Assembly (NCBI GenBank): GCA_903889425.1
Contig: CAISXI010000489.1
Coordinates: 1-43,527 of the forward strand
DNA length: 43,527 nt
Source: an uncultured Roseiflexaceae bacterium
GTDB lineage: Bacteria > Chloroflexota > Chloroflexia > Chloroflexales > Roseiflexaceae
Direction: 5' to 3'
Shown here: positions 1-8,155 of the stretch, piece by piece
How positions within the stretch are numbered: position 1 is the first letter of the stretch
Layout of the letters: each line of letters opens with the position of its first letter
Translations under genes and position numbers: made by a program
The notes under the pieces: model-generated
Databases searched by the model: none
The model's input: the letters and a program-made list of their open reading frames with translations, nothing else
Told to the model about the DNA's origin: nothing

Positions 1-302
1 GCTCACGCGGAGGCGCGGAGGGCGCGGAGATGTTTTATGGTTGGTGGGGGCCGATGAATGTTGTCCAATGCGAAATATACTGTGGCTCGCACAGAGGACG
101 CAGAGGGCGCAGAGATGTTTTATGGTTGGTGGGGGCCGATGAATGTTGTCCATTGTGAAATATACTGTGGCTCACGCGGAGGCGCGGAGGGCGCGGAGAT
201 GTTTTATGGTTGGTGGGGGCCGATGAATGTTGTCCAATGCGAAATATACTGTGGCTCGCACAGAGGACGCGGAGCCGGGGAGATGTTTTTTGGTTGGTGG
301 GG
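1..302. repeat. 84/85-bp tandem repeat array, about 3.6 copies
   Basis: Units begin at 1, 85, 170 and 254 with the word gctcacgcgg or gctcgcacag. They share a core that includes gatgttttatggttggtggg and a purine-rich cgcggagggcgcggag tract. Units 1 and 3 match each other, and units 2 and 4 match each other, so there is also a higher-order period of about 169 bp. The last unit is cut short near 302, just before the deacetylase stop codon. The left end runs off the window, so the true copy number is unknown. The ORFs over it on both strands are repeat translations and not genes. It sits downstream of the leftward gene cluster. Confidence 0.9.
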
Positions 303-318
303 GTGATATTTATAGCCA

Positions 319-1359
319 TTAGAGGATTTGTGAAAGAGTCGTGACGATGATGCCTCGTTTGGCAAATTCATCGAGGATGCGTGGCAATGCTTCGGCCGTC
401 GATGCGTTGCCGATATGACAGAGCAAAATCGCACCGTTGAGTTGGTTGGCGGCGAGGGTATTGGTGAGGCGATCAACGATAAAGTCGGCACTTTTGGTTT
501 CGCCGACCGAATCTAAGCTATCGAGTGTCCAAAAAATCGGCAAGTAGCCGTTGGCAATCACGGCACGCAAGACGCGTTCGTCGTAGGCCCCAAAGGGTGG
601 GCGAAAGTAGGGTGCTGGCCAAATGCCAGTGGTGTCAAAAAACGCCTGTGCCATCTGGTACAGCTCGCTCGCAATGCCAGCATCATCGAGTTGGCGAAAG
701 TCTGGATGGGTTTGGGAGTGATTGGCGACTTCATGGCCATCAGCGATAATGCGTCGCGTTAATTCGGGGTTTTTTTGGACCCACTCACCGGTGAGAAAAA
801 ACGTCACGTGCACCTGGTGAAGTGCTAATGCATCGAGGATTGCGGTGGTGGGGGTACTATCGGCACCGGCATCAAATGTGAGGGCTACCGCAGATCGGTT
901 GGCACCCCGTTGCACCAAAATCGCTTGGCTGGTAATGGTGCTCGCTTGGGCATCGAGCTGGGGTATGATGAGCGGGCGCAAGGCCTCTGGCTCACCCGTA
1001 AATCGATTAAACGCCGCAATATACGCAGGAGTACTCCCGCTGGCGTTGGCAATAGCGGCGAGGGTATCACCACTTCGGACGCGATAGGCGATGTAGGCTT
1101 GGGGGCTTGGGAATGGGGTCGGCGTAGACTGAACTGTTGGTTCAGCGGTTGCGGTTGCGGTTTTTGCAATAATAGGTATCGCAGTGGTACTGATACGCAT
1201 TGTTGGGGAAAATGGCAGGGAGCTAGGAGAAATAGTGGCGGTGATTTGGGGATTGGGGGTAATTACGGTCACTTGTGTTAACCGCCACACTTGGAGTGTG
1301 GCGGCAATAACCATGCTAATGGTAATCAATATGAGGGTTGTGAGCACCCAGCGATGCAT
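319..1359 (-). CDS. LysM-containing polysaccharide deacetylase (NodB/CE4 fold), membrane-anchored
   Basis: This 346-aa protein probably removes acetyl groups from peptidoglycan or another surface polysaccharide outside the membrane. An N-terminal membrane helix (about residues 5-23) is followed by a Ser/Thr/Pro-rich linker. A LysM repeat (YRVRSGDTLAAIA, about 92-134) comes next, then a NodB domain from about 155 to the end. CE4 motifs seen are ALTFDAG, NHSQTH (HxxxH metal site), RPPFGAYD and WTLDSLD. The usual TFDDG second aspartate is alanine here, which may alter metal binding. I chose the ATG at 1359 because it overlaps the upstream stop codon as TAATG; the longer track ORF reads back into that gene. 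It is the last gene of a LysM/YcxB/deacetylase run, so translational coupling is likely. Substrate is not determined. Confidence 0.85.
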   Translation of the reverse strand: MHRWVLTTLILITISMVIAATLQVWRLTQVTVITPNPQITATISPSSLPFSPTMRISTTAIPIIAKTATATAEPTVQSTPTPFPSPQAYIAYRVRSGDTLAAIANASGSTPAYIAAFNRFTGEPEALRPLIIPQLDAQASTITSQAILVQRGANRSAVALTFDAGADSTPTTAILDALALHQVHVTFFLTGEWVQKNPELTRRIIADGHEVANHSQTHPDFRQLDDAGIASELYQMAQAFFDTTGIWPAPYFRPPFGAYDERVLRAVIANGYLPIFWTLDSLDSVGETKSADFIVDRLTNTLAANQLNGAILLCHIGNASTAEALPRILDEFAKRGIIVTTLSQIL

Positions 1360-1847
1360 TACTTGGTAACCTTGAGATGCGTATTGATTAGTTGGACAAA
1401 TGCTGATTTGTGTTGCGGGGTGATAAATGATCGTTGCGGAATCACAATATAATTCCACGATCCTGCTACCAACAATACATAGCTACGATTTTCGATGCTA
1501 CGGTTAAACTTTGTCCAAGGCACCAGTGTCGTCCGTTCACCTAGTACACGTGTGACGCCCGTGTCATCAATCTGTAAGGTAGTGGTGGTGTTTGGCTGAT
1601 TGAAACTGCTCATTACCATCAAGATTAGTGGGACTGGGTCGATGGCGAGTATCAAGGCAATTGCAATCAACATCAATTGATTACCGCCAAAGCTGGTACT
1701 AAATCCTTGCCAGAGTGCGAGTGCAAACAGCACTCCTGCTACCGCTTGATAGACGCGGTGCTTAATGGTGGTGGTCTGATAGAGTTGGGCTGCCGCAAGC
1801 GTGTCACGGATCGATGTTGTAATGGTAAGTTGAAGTGGCTCACTCAT
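1359..1847 (-). CDS. YcxB-like membrane protein
   Basis: This 162-aa protein has two adjacent hydrophobic segments (about residues 35-80). A soluble C-terminal part follows, with IDDTGVTRVLGERTTLVPW and a short YIVIPQRSF stretch. That layout, two helices and then a small beta-rich domain ending in a conserved 'xIPxRxF' run, resembles the YcxB family, whose function is unknown. The start ATG overlaps the LysM gene stop by 4 nt (ATGA), and its own stop overlaps the deacetylase start by 1 nt. The three genes are therefore tightly coupled. A role in envelope maintenance is inferred from the neighbours only. Confidence 0.6.
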   Translation of the reverse strand: MSEPLQLTITTSIRDTLAAAQLYQTTTIKHRVYQAVAGVLFALALWQGFSTSFGGNQLMLIAIALILAIDPVPLILMVMSSFNQPNTTTTLQIDDTGVTRVLGERTTLVPWTKFNRSIENRSYVLLVAGSWNYIVIPQRSFITPQHKSAFVQLINTHLKVTK

Positions 1848-2584
1848 GGTATATCGAGCTCCTGTCCGACGATAAGGTTATCGGGGTTTTGTAGATATGG
1901 GTTTACGTCTTCGATTTGTTGCACCGTGACGTTAAACTTACTTGCAATCGACAGGAGCGTATCACCAGATTCCACGAAATATTTCCGTGTTTTGACTGAT
2001 ACTGTAGGAATCGACACTTCGGTGATATTTGCGATTACGGTTGGCACTACTGGTACTGGTGTTGCTACTGTAGTAGGTGCTGGTGTTGCGATTGTTGTGG
2101 TATCGGGGAGGGTCGTGGTATCAGTCAGGGTCGTGGTATCAGTCAAGATTGTGGTATCGGTGAGTGTCATGGTATCGGTGAGTGTCATGGTATCGGTGAG
2201 GGTTATGGTGTCACTAATCCCGATTGTTGGCATGAGCGTGGGTACAATCGAGGGGCTCGGCGTAATGGTTACATCGGGCACAACCGTTGCCGTGCCGCTA
2301 TCACTATTGAGTTCAGCATCGAGGATATCACTCGATATATCAACGGGGCGATCAACTGCTGGTGCAATTGGTAGCAGCAAGGTTAAATTTGCAATACGCA
2401 GGCTACCAATACTAATGTTGGCCAAACTCAGCACGGCGCTCACAATAAGTATGGCCGTAATGGCAGCAACGACGACGGTGACTTGTGGGGTTGCAACGCG
2501 GCTCAGAATCCGCAATACGAGTGCCCCTACAAAGGGAAGTATAAGCGCAACGAGCAATAATACATTAATGACTGTTTGTGACAC
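1844..2584 (-). CDS. Membrane-anchored LysM-domain protein with Thr-rich repeat stalk
   Basis: This 246-aa protein probably binds peptidoglycan at the cell surface. Two hydrophobic helices (about residues 5-27 and 34-56) are followed by an acidic Ser/Thr/Pro-rich stretch. A low-complexity stalk of six-residue TDTMTL/TDTTTL repeats comes next, and a single C-terminal LysM domain (YFVESGDTLLSIASKFNV, about 201-246) ends the protein. No catalytic domain is visible. The stalk is encoded by an 18-bp tandem repeat (listed separately), so its length may vary between strains. It lies about 90 nt downstream of mutS2 and leads the LysM/YcxB/deacetylase trio. Which end faces outside is inferred from the LysM position. 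Confidence 0.75.
   Translation of the reverse strand: MSQTVINVLLLVALILPFVGALVLRILSRVATPQVTVVVAAITAILIVSAVLSLANISIGSLRIANLTLLLPIAPAVDRPVDISSDILDAELNSDSGTATVVPDVTITPSPSIVPTLMPTIGISDTITLTDTMTLTDTMTLTDTTILTDTTTLTDTTTLPDTTTIATPAPTTVATPVPVVPTVIANITEVSIPTVSVKTRKYFVESGDTLLSIASKFNVTVQQIEDVNPYLQNPDNLIVGQELDIP
2097..2213 (-). repeat. 18-bp in-frame tandem repeat (stalk of LysM protein)
   Basis: About six and a half copies of an 18-bp unit are present (for example gtggtatcagtcagggtc on the plus strand), starting at 2097, 2115, 2133, 2151, 2169 and 2187. The unit is a multiple of three, so copy-number change would lengthen or shorten the Thr-rich stalk without a frameshift. Confidence 0.9.
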
Positions 2585-2657
2585 AGGGTACCTCCAACAA
2601 AACGAGTGCGGTATGGTGAATCGTTGAATCGTAACAACGATAGCGATCTATGGACGA

Positions 2658-2677
2658 ATAGGATTTTGCGATCCTAT
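2658..2677 (-). terminator. Weak hairpin overlapping the mutS2 stop codon
   Basis: ataggat and atcctat form a 7-bp stem around a 6-nt loop at the end of mutS2. No strong T-run follows, so read-through into the LysM gene is plausible. Confidence 0.3.
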
Positions 2678-5154
2678 CGTTCCTTCAAGTGTACAACAGT
2701 CACCCCTTCGCCGCCACTTGCGCCGCCACCCTCAAACGATTTTACTTGTGATAGTGCCTTGAGTTGGTCACGCAAGGCTTGGCGTAATGCCCCAAGGCCT
2801 TTGCCATGGATAATTCGTACGTACGGCAATCCGGCACGATAGGCATCATCGAGGTAGCGGTCGACACGCTCGCAGGCATCCACCGCACGTAGCCCCCGGA
2901 CATCGAGTTCGAGTGCCACATCAGGAATTGCGGGGATATTGGTTGCGCGTGGGGAAATGACGGGTTTGTTTTCTTTGCGTTGGCCAGGGCGGAGCTCGCT
3001 GAGGACGACGGTCAAACGGAATCCACCCACTTGCACCTCGGCGCTGTCATCGGCTTCATCAATCGACACCACATCGCCAGTCAAATTCACCGATGGCACA
3101 AACACCGCATCGCCCACTTGGAGCGGCCGTGGCGCGGGTGCTGCTTGGGCGACTTGGGGGGCAGTGGCTTGCGGGCGGCGTTGCTTGGCGAGTTGTTCGC
3201 TGGCTTTGACTTGGGCATCATGCGCCCGTTGTTGCGCTTCTTCCATCCATTTTTTGGAAACAGATACTTGATTGACATCGTCGCGCACCCGACGTAACTC
3301 GGCGCGCACCGCTTTGACTTCGGCTTCGATGAGTTGTTGAGCCGCTTGGCGCTCGTTTTCGAGTTGCACTTCCATAGCGTGGCGCTCTGCCTGCATTTGC
3401 TGGCGCAAATTATCGGCTTCGCGGCGCACGGTTTCGGCATGTTGGAGCGCTAGGGCGGTATCGTGACGTTCTTTTTGGATGGCGGCGAGGAGCGTATCGA
3501 CGTGTAATTCTTGATCGGGCAACGATTCTCGTGCGGCATCAATGATGGCCACATCTAATCCCAAGCGCGTGGCAATGGCCAAGGCGTTAGAGCGACCGGG
3601 GACGCCAATTAGCAGGCGATAGGTGGGCGATAACGTTTCGGTATTAAATTCGACCGAGGCATTTTGCACACCAGGCGTGCTATAGGCATAGGCTTTGAGT
3701 TCGGCGTAGTGGGTGGTGGCTATTGCAAATGCCCCCCGGGTCAAAATATGCGCAATGATGGCGCGGGCCAGCGCCGACCCTTCGATGGGGTCGGTACCCG
3801 CACCGAGTTCGTCAAACAAAATCAACACCGGTAAATCATCAGCAAACACCGGTGCGACGGGTTGCCATTGATCGACGCCAATGGCGCGGATTTGAGAGGG
3901 TGCCGGATCAACGAAGTTATCGAGGCTATGTAATATTTTGATGATGTTGGTCATGTGTGACGAAAACGTCGACAGGCTTTGTTCGATGCTTTGTTCATCA
4001 CCGATATCCGCAAAAATCCGCCCAAAAATCGGCAAAATCGAGCCATCGGCAGCCGGGATAAATAAGCCCGATTGCGCCATGAGGGCTAGTAATCCGGTGG
4101 TTTTGAGCGATACCGTTTTGCCACCCGTATTGGGTCCCGTAATTAACAAAATTCGGGTTTGGTGGGGCATGGTCACATCCACTGGGACGACCACTTTGGC
4201 ATCAATCAAGGGATGACGGGCTTTCACGAGCTTAATTTCGGGATCTTGGCCTTTGAGCACATCAATCATGACCGGTTCACTCGCCCGCAAATGACCGGCA
4301 AAGCGTGCTTTGGCAAAGGCAAAATCGAGGGTTGCGAGGGCCGATACTCCGGCGCGAATGAACGCTCCTTGGGCGCCAACCATATCCGACAACTCCCCCA
4401 AGATGCGCGCAATTTCGTCGGCTTCATCGAGTTGGAGTTCGCGCAGTTTGTTGTTGAGCTCCACCACCACCAACGGTTCAATGTAGAGCGTGACCCCTTT
4501 GCCTGATTGGTCATGCACCAATCCGCGCACCATGCGTTTGTGGCTGGCTTTGACCGGTACCACATACCGGCCGTTGCGGACGGTAACGATAGCTTCTTGG
4601 AGTGCATCGGCGTATTGCCCCGACGAAACAATATGTTGTAGGCGCTCTTGGACGCGCGCCATGGTGGTGCGGATTTCGTTGCGGAGCGAGCCAAGTTTGG
4701 GGCTGGCACTATCGAGCAATTGGCCGTCGGTGTTGATGGAATGGTCGATACGTTCTTCGATATGTACAAGCGTTGGCAGTTGTTGGATGTATTCATCGAG
4801 GACAGGGATCCGTTTGGTGTCGATTTTTTTGAAGGTAATCCGCAGTCGGCGCATCGCACTCAGGGTATAGGCGATTTCACGCAGGACGAGGGCATCAATG
4901 ACGCCACCACGTTGGGCCAAATGCACGGCATCGCGCACGTCGCGGGCTGCGCCGATGGTGAGGTCGGGGATTTCGTCGAGGATATGGCGCGCCTCGCGGG
5001 TTTGTGTGAGTCCGATGCCGATGATATGGGCATCAATGCTCGGTTCGAGAGTTTCGGCAAGCTGACGTGATGCCGAAAAGCTGGTATGGCGTGCGAGCAT
5101 GGCTCGAATGGTGGGGAACTCTAAGGTCGCAAGCGTGTGTTGTGGTATGTTCAT
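2674..5154 (-). CDS. mutS2: MutS2 ATPase/nuclease
   Basis: This 826-aa MutS2-family protein is slightly longer than the usual 780-800. Family members act on branched DNA to limit homologous recombination, or on stalled or collided ribosomes in some bacteria. The N-terminal core and coiled-coil clamp are followed by the ABC-type ATPase, with Walker A GPNTGGKT (about 340-347) and Walker B ILFDELGAGTDP (about 443-455). A charged coiled coil (about 520-640) and a C-terminal Smr domain (about 745-820) complete it, the latter with LDVRG and the HGKG loop. The MutS1 mismatch-reading domain is absent, as expected. The start ATG overlaps the cvpA-like stop as TAATG. The cvpA-mutS2 pairing is also known in Firmicutes. 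All expected motifs look intact. Confidence 0.95.
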   Translation of the reverse strand: MNIPQHTLATLEFPTIRAMLARHTSFSASRQLAETLEPSIDAHIIGIGLTQTREARHILDEIPDLTIGAARDVRDAVHLAQRGGVIDALVLREIAYTLSAMRRLRITFKKIDTKRIPVLDEYIQQLPTLVHIEERIDHSINTDGQLLDSASPKLGSLRNEIRTTMARVQERLQHIVSSGQYADALQEAIVTVRNGRYVVPVKASHKRMVRGLVHDQSGKGVTLYIEPLVVVELNNKLRELQLDEADEIARILGELSDMVGAQGAFIRAGVSALATLDFAFAKARFAGHLRASEPVMIDVLKGQDPEIKLVKARHPLIDAKVVVPVDVTMPHQTRILLITGPNTGGKTVSLKTTGLLALMAQSGLFIPAADGSILPIFGRIFADIGDEQSIEQSLSTFSSHMTNIIKILHSLDNFVDPAPSQIRAIGVDQWQPVAPVFADDLPVLILFDELGAGTDPIEGSALARAIIAHILTRGAFAIATTHYAELKAYAYSTPGVQNASVEFNTETLSPTYRLLIGVPGRSNALAIATRLGLDVAIIDAARESLPDQELHVDTLLAAIQKERHDTALALQHAETVRREADNLRQQMQAERHAMEVQLENERQAAQQLIEAEVKAVRAELRRVRDDVNQVSVSKKWMEEAQQRAHDAQVKASEQLAKQRRPQATAPQVAQAAPAPRPLQVGDAVFVPSVNLTGDVVSIDEADDSAEVQVGGFRLTVVLSELRPGQRKENKPVISPRATNIPAIPDVALELDVRGLRAVDACERVDRYLDDAYRAGLPYVRIIHGKGLGALRQALRDQLKALSQVKSFEGGGASGGEGVTVVHLKER

Positions 5155-5708
5155 TATGGTGTTGGTGTGGAAAATAATTGATTGATATCACTAAAAACGA
5201 AAGGATCGAGGATTTGGAGTACAAGCGGTGCGACGGCATTGCTCAACGGTACGGCAACGCGAGCGCTGGCGACAGTACGAAGTGTTTCTGTGCCAATAAA
5301 CGAACGCATTTCACTGGGGGCAACGTCTGTGGGCAGAATCAACAATAAATGGGCAAATACCCCAATTAACAACAGTACGGTAATCCCACTAAACACGATT
5401 CCAATCAGCCGATTCACAATCGACTCGGTATTGCCCCGAAAAAACCGAAACGTATAAATCCCCATGCTACTCAACGTCAGCATGCACAATACGAATACGG
5501 CGATATAGGCCAAACTATAGCTTTCGAGTAACCCGATATTGGCAGCCAAATGCAACCAATCGCCGATGGTTTGAAAGTATAATCCAGCAATAATAAGTCC
5601 AATATAGGCCATAATCGTGACGATAATCATCCGCACTGCCCCCTGGAAAAAACCCAGGATAAGTGCAACCAACACGATGATGAGACTTACGAGGTCAAAC
5701 GAGTTCAT
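5154..5708 (-). CDS. CvpA-family membrane protein
   Basis: This 184-aa protein has four hydrophobic segments and opens with a CvpA-type first helix (LVSLIIVLVALILGFFQGAV). CvpA-family proteins are inner-membrane proteins linked to colicin V production and envelope homeostasis in other bacteria; their biochemical role is not settled. The gene is followed immediately by mutS2 (1-nt TAATG overlap). The sequence gtagggg lies a short distance before the ATG and serves as ribosome binding site. It is the first gene of the leftward run, and a candidate extended -10 lies just upstream. The C-terminal part is soluble or peripheral. Confidence 0.85.
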   Translation of the reverse strand: MNSFDLVSLIIVLVALILGFFQGAVRMIIVTIMAYIGLIIAGLYFQTIGDWLHLAANIGLLESYSLAYIAVFVLCMLTLSSMGIYTFRFFRGNTESIVNRLIGIVFSGITVLLLIGVFAHLLLILPTDVAPSEMRSFIGTETLRTVASARVAVPLSNAVAPLVLQILDPFVFSDINQLFSTPTP

Positions 5709-5739
5709 GACAATCCCCTACGACACAAGCAACGCTGAT

Positions 5740-5748
5740 AGTATAGCA
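5740..5748 (-). promoter_or_regulatory. Candidate extended -10 promoter for cvpA-mutS2
   Basis: Read on the minus strand, the sequence is TGCTATACT, an extended -10 (TGnTATACT), about 30 nt upstream of the cvpA-like start. No good -35 is visible. Confidence 0.35.
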
Positions 5749-5828
5749 CAGACCATATCTTTGGTGCGTACTTGGCGCATACTAGTGCGAAAAAATGGCG
5801 ATACGTTGTTTGTAAACAGCGTCAAACG

Positions 5829-6773
5829 TTATACACCATCGCCATCACGCCCATCGGCAGTCCGCCAGGCATGCGCCATGCGGGGCGTATTAAATGCCCA
5901 ACCGATACGACCGTGGCGATCAAGCAAAATACAGCCACCAATACCTTTGCCTCGATCGGCGAGGCGTTCGATGGCTTTGGTAGCGGCATCTTGGGGATGA
6001 CAGTCATCGCTGAGGTAATCAACGGCAGTTTTGGCCAACAAAATGCGCATAATTGACTCGCCCCAACCGGTAGTCGAACAGCCACCCAGTTCATTCATGG
6101 CATACAAGCCACCGCCGAGCAATGGGGCATCGCCGACTCGCCCAATCAGTTTATGACCGGTGCCACCGGTTGAGGTGCCAGCTACGACCCAGCCGTTTTC
6201 GTCGATGGCTACACAACCGACGGTGTCGCTAGGGCGATCAGGCCAACCGCCTTGGACGATGTCGGCGACGACTTCCCCTGGAGGGGCGGTTGCGCCACTA
6301 TCTGTGCTACTGTCGTAAGTGGCGATGAGTTTTTGATAAATTTGAAACTCGCGGTCGACAATCAGATCTTCGGGATCACAAAACGGAATCCCACGCTCTT
6401 TGGCAAACCGCTCAGCCCCGTCTGCCACCAACATCCCGGCGGGACTGTTGAGGACGTGGCGTGCGAGTGAAATTGGGTTGCGGATGCGACGGACACCCGC
6501 TACGGCGCCATAGTGGAGCAGGTCACCTTCCATCACGGCAGCGTCGAGTTCGACAAAGCCACCACGGTTGAGCACCGAGCCGACACCGGCATCATAGGTG
6601 GGGTCGTCTTCGAGGATGCGCACTGCGGCCTCGACGGCGTCCATGGCGCTACCGCCATTTGCCAATACGTGCCACCCGGCATCACGGGCGGTGCGACAAC
6701 CGTGTCGATGGGGGGCGACTTCGTTATCGGGGATGGCCCAGGCGCCACCATGCACGATGATTGCAATTGCCAT
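5829..6773 (-). CDS. Isoaspartyl peptidase / plant-type L-asparaginase (Ntn hydrolase)
   Basis: This 314-aa precursor belongs to the family that self-cleaves before a threonine to give alpha and beta chains. Members hydrolyse isoaspartyl dipeptides and L-asparagine in the cytoplasm. The start MAIAIIVHGGAW is the typical N-terminus. The predicted cleavage and nucleophile residue is Thr184 in SDTVGCVAID. Downstream, TSTGGTGHKLIGRVGDAPLLG carries the conserved substrate-binding Arg-Val-Gly-Asp stretch. Length is normal (about 300-320). It is single, not in an operon, and divergent from the APH-fold gene, with a 64-bp AT-rich gap between them. Isoaspartyl repair and asparagine use cannot be told apart from sequence. 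Confidence 0.88.
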   Translation of the reverse strand: MAIAIIVHGGAWAIPDNEVAPHRHGCRTARDAGWHVLANGGSAMDAVEAAVRILEDDPTYDAGVGSVLNRGGFVELDAAVMEGDLLHYGAVAGVRRIRNPISLARHVLNSPAGMLVADGAERFAKERGIPFCDPEDLIVDREFQIYQKLIATYDSSTDSGATAPPGEVVADIVQGGWPDRPSDTVGCVAIDENGWVVAGTSTGGTGHKLIGRVGDAPLLGGGLYAMNELGGCSTTGWGESIMRILLAKTAVDYLSDDCHPQDAATKAIERLADRGKGIGGCILLDRHGRIGWAFNTPRMAHAWRTADGRDGDGV

Positions 6774-6837
6774 GTGATAATCCTCGTTCGTTTAAAAAAT
6801 TACTAATTATTGTTATTATAACGACAAAAGGAATTTC

Positions 6838-7893
6838 ATGAATGCGATGAAATTATTTGATGTGGATTATCGTGAGCAGAAAGGGTTTTTACAAATGGAT
6901 ACGACATACGCCAAACTCACGCAACGCCAGCAACTTGCGATACTTCGGCCATTCGCTCTTGCCATATTAGCGCAATTTGCTATCCAACCTGCATCGTTGC
7001 GTGTGGTGAATCATGCATTTAATACCACTTATATGGTGCGTGATACGGCTGGTCAGCAGTATGCGCTCCGACTCAACACCTACTCACTTCGTGATTCACG
7101 TGGTATAGATGCCGAATTGCAGTGGATTGAGGCATTGTCTTCTGCGGGACTTGTCAGCGTACCAACGCCAGCCAAAACAATTACGGACGCATTTGCAGCG
7201 ATACTCGATTGTCCGCCACTTGGCAAAACACTCTATGCCACATTGGCACGCTGGCTGCCTGGTCGCATCGTTGGTGCTCGCCCAACGCGTCAACAATTGA
7301 CGCAGATTGGGCGTGTAACGGCGCTGCTTCATCAACAGGCCAAGGATTGGCGCCCCCGTGACGGTGCGTATTTCCCGCGCATCGATAGTATGTTGATGAA
7401 CAGCACTGACAACCTCACGAGCGCAAATGATGTCAGCCTGACCCCAGTGGTGCGCCAGCTCCTGGCTGATGCGACGGCGATTATCGAGCCGGTGTACGCA
7501 CAGCTCGCACAACGTTTTCCCATTCAACCGATTCATGCCGACCTGCATTGTTACAATCTGATGTGGCATGCAGGGCAACTCAGTGTTTTTGATTTCGACG
7601 ATGCTGGTATGGGGTGGCCGATCCAGGATTTGGCTATTACGTGTTATAACCTGCGTGATATTGTTGGTGCCGAGGAGCATGTGTTTGCTGGGTACCGCAG
7701 TGTGACTGCAATGCCAGCTGTGAGTAGTGCGGAATTTGAGGCGTTGTTGATGGCACGTGGGATTATATTGTTGAATGATTTAATTGTATTGCCGAGTGCC
7801 CAAGAACGTGCGTTTGTACCGGAATATTGTCGGCGCATGGAATTGCGGCTTCGGCATTTTCTCGACACGGGTACATTTCAACTATTGCAGTAA
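6838..7893 (+). CDS. APH/homoserine-kinase-II fold phosphotransferase
   Basis: This 351-aa protein has the aminoglycoside phosphotransferase/choline kinase fold and phosphorylates a small molecule with ATP. The catalytic loop is HADLHCYNLMW (HxDxxxxN, about residue 230), followed by FDFDDAG, the metal-binding DFD-type motif (about 249). The N-lobe contains NTTYMVRDTAGQQYALRLN, the usual strand with the ATP-contacting residue. Similar stand-alone genes are often homoserine kinase-like or 'Ser/Thr kinase RdoA'-like, and the substrate cannot be read here. The start at 6838 has a good ribosome site (aaagga). An in-frame ATG at 6895 also has one, so the first 19 residues are uncertain. A terminator follows directly. 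No resistance function should be assumed. Confidence 0.8.
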   Translation: MNAMKLFDVDYREQKGFLQMDTTYAKLTQRQQLAILRPFALAILAQFAIQPASLRVVNHAFNTTYMVRDTAGQQYALRLNTYSLRDSRGIDAELQWIEALSSAGLVSVPTPAKTITDAFAAILDCPPLGKTLYATLARWLPGRIVGARPTRQQLTQIGRVTALLHQQAKDWRPRDGAYFPRIDSMLMNSTDNLTSANDVSLTPVVRQLLADATAIIEPVYAQLAQRFPIQPIHADLHCYNLMWHAGQLSVFDFDDAGMGWPIQDLAITCYNLRDIVGAEEHVFAGYRSVTAMPAVSSAEFEALLMARGIILLNDLIVLPSAQERAFVPEYCRRMELRLRHFLDTGTFQLLQ

Positions 7894-7900
7894 TTGCATA

Positions 7901-7935
7901 AAAAAGCACTGTGCTCTGGTAGAACGGTGCTTTTT
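7901..7935 (+). terminator. Intrinsic terminator after the APH-fold gene
   Basis: aaaaagcactgt pairs with acggtgcttttt (12 bp with one G-T pair) and ends in a run of five T, 7 nt after the stop codon. The A-run on the left arm could also let it work on the other strand. Confidence 0.75.
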
Positions 7936-7950
7936 GCCAGGACATGTATA

Positions 7951-8099
7951 TACGTTGATTGCTCGTCTAGTGGCGGTAGCGATCAATACAAAAGTTGTGG
8001 TAATCCAAGTGACGTCCATGAAAACCCCTTTGCTGGTGTGGACTTACGCACGCACGTCGTAGCAACGTTTTTCATGGACGTCAACGAGCAATCAGCGTA
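7951..8099. other. Nested inverted repeat (possible structured RNA, cruciform or small mobile remnant)
   Basis: Two arm pairs nest. The outer pair is 7951-7966 with 8084-8099 (tacgttgattgctcgt, one G-T pair). The inner pair is 8010-8024 with 8069-8083 (tgacgtccatgaaaa, perfect 15 bp). On the right the two arms are contiguous, while on the left 43 nt separate them. The inner loop is 44 nt and can form a short stem (ttgct/agcaa). It lies in the gap between the APH-fold gene and the ABC exporter, 56 nt before the exporter start. No convincing ORF covers it. Confidence 0.7.
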
Positions 8100-8155
8100 A
8101 AAGAGTATACTTTAGACATTGTTAATAATTTTAAGAGTGCGAGGAAGTAACGGAC

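Noticed and set aside
1-302. CRISPR array
   Set aside because: Units are 84-85 bp and similar along their whole length with no unique spacers, so this is an ordinary tandem repeat.
1677-2627. 316-aa plus-strand ORF opposite the LysM and YcxB-like genes
   Set aside because: It is antisense to two well-supported genes, and its Val/Ser-rich repeats mirror the 18-bp repeat of the LysM stalk. No own ribosome site or domain is seen.
6838-7893. Antibiotic-resistance aminoglycoside phosphotransferase
   Set aside because: The fold is shared with many metabolic kinases; nothing in the sequence or context points to resistance.
7784-8100. Small ORFs (92 and 68 aa) over the nested inverted repeat
   Set aside because: They cross a terminator and the repeat arms, have Cys-rich random-looking sequences and lack ribosome sites.
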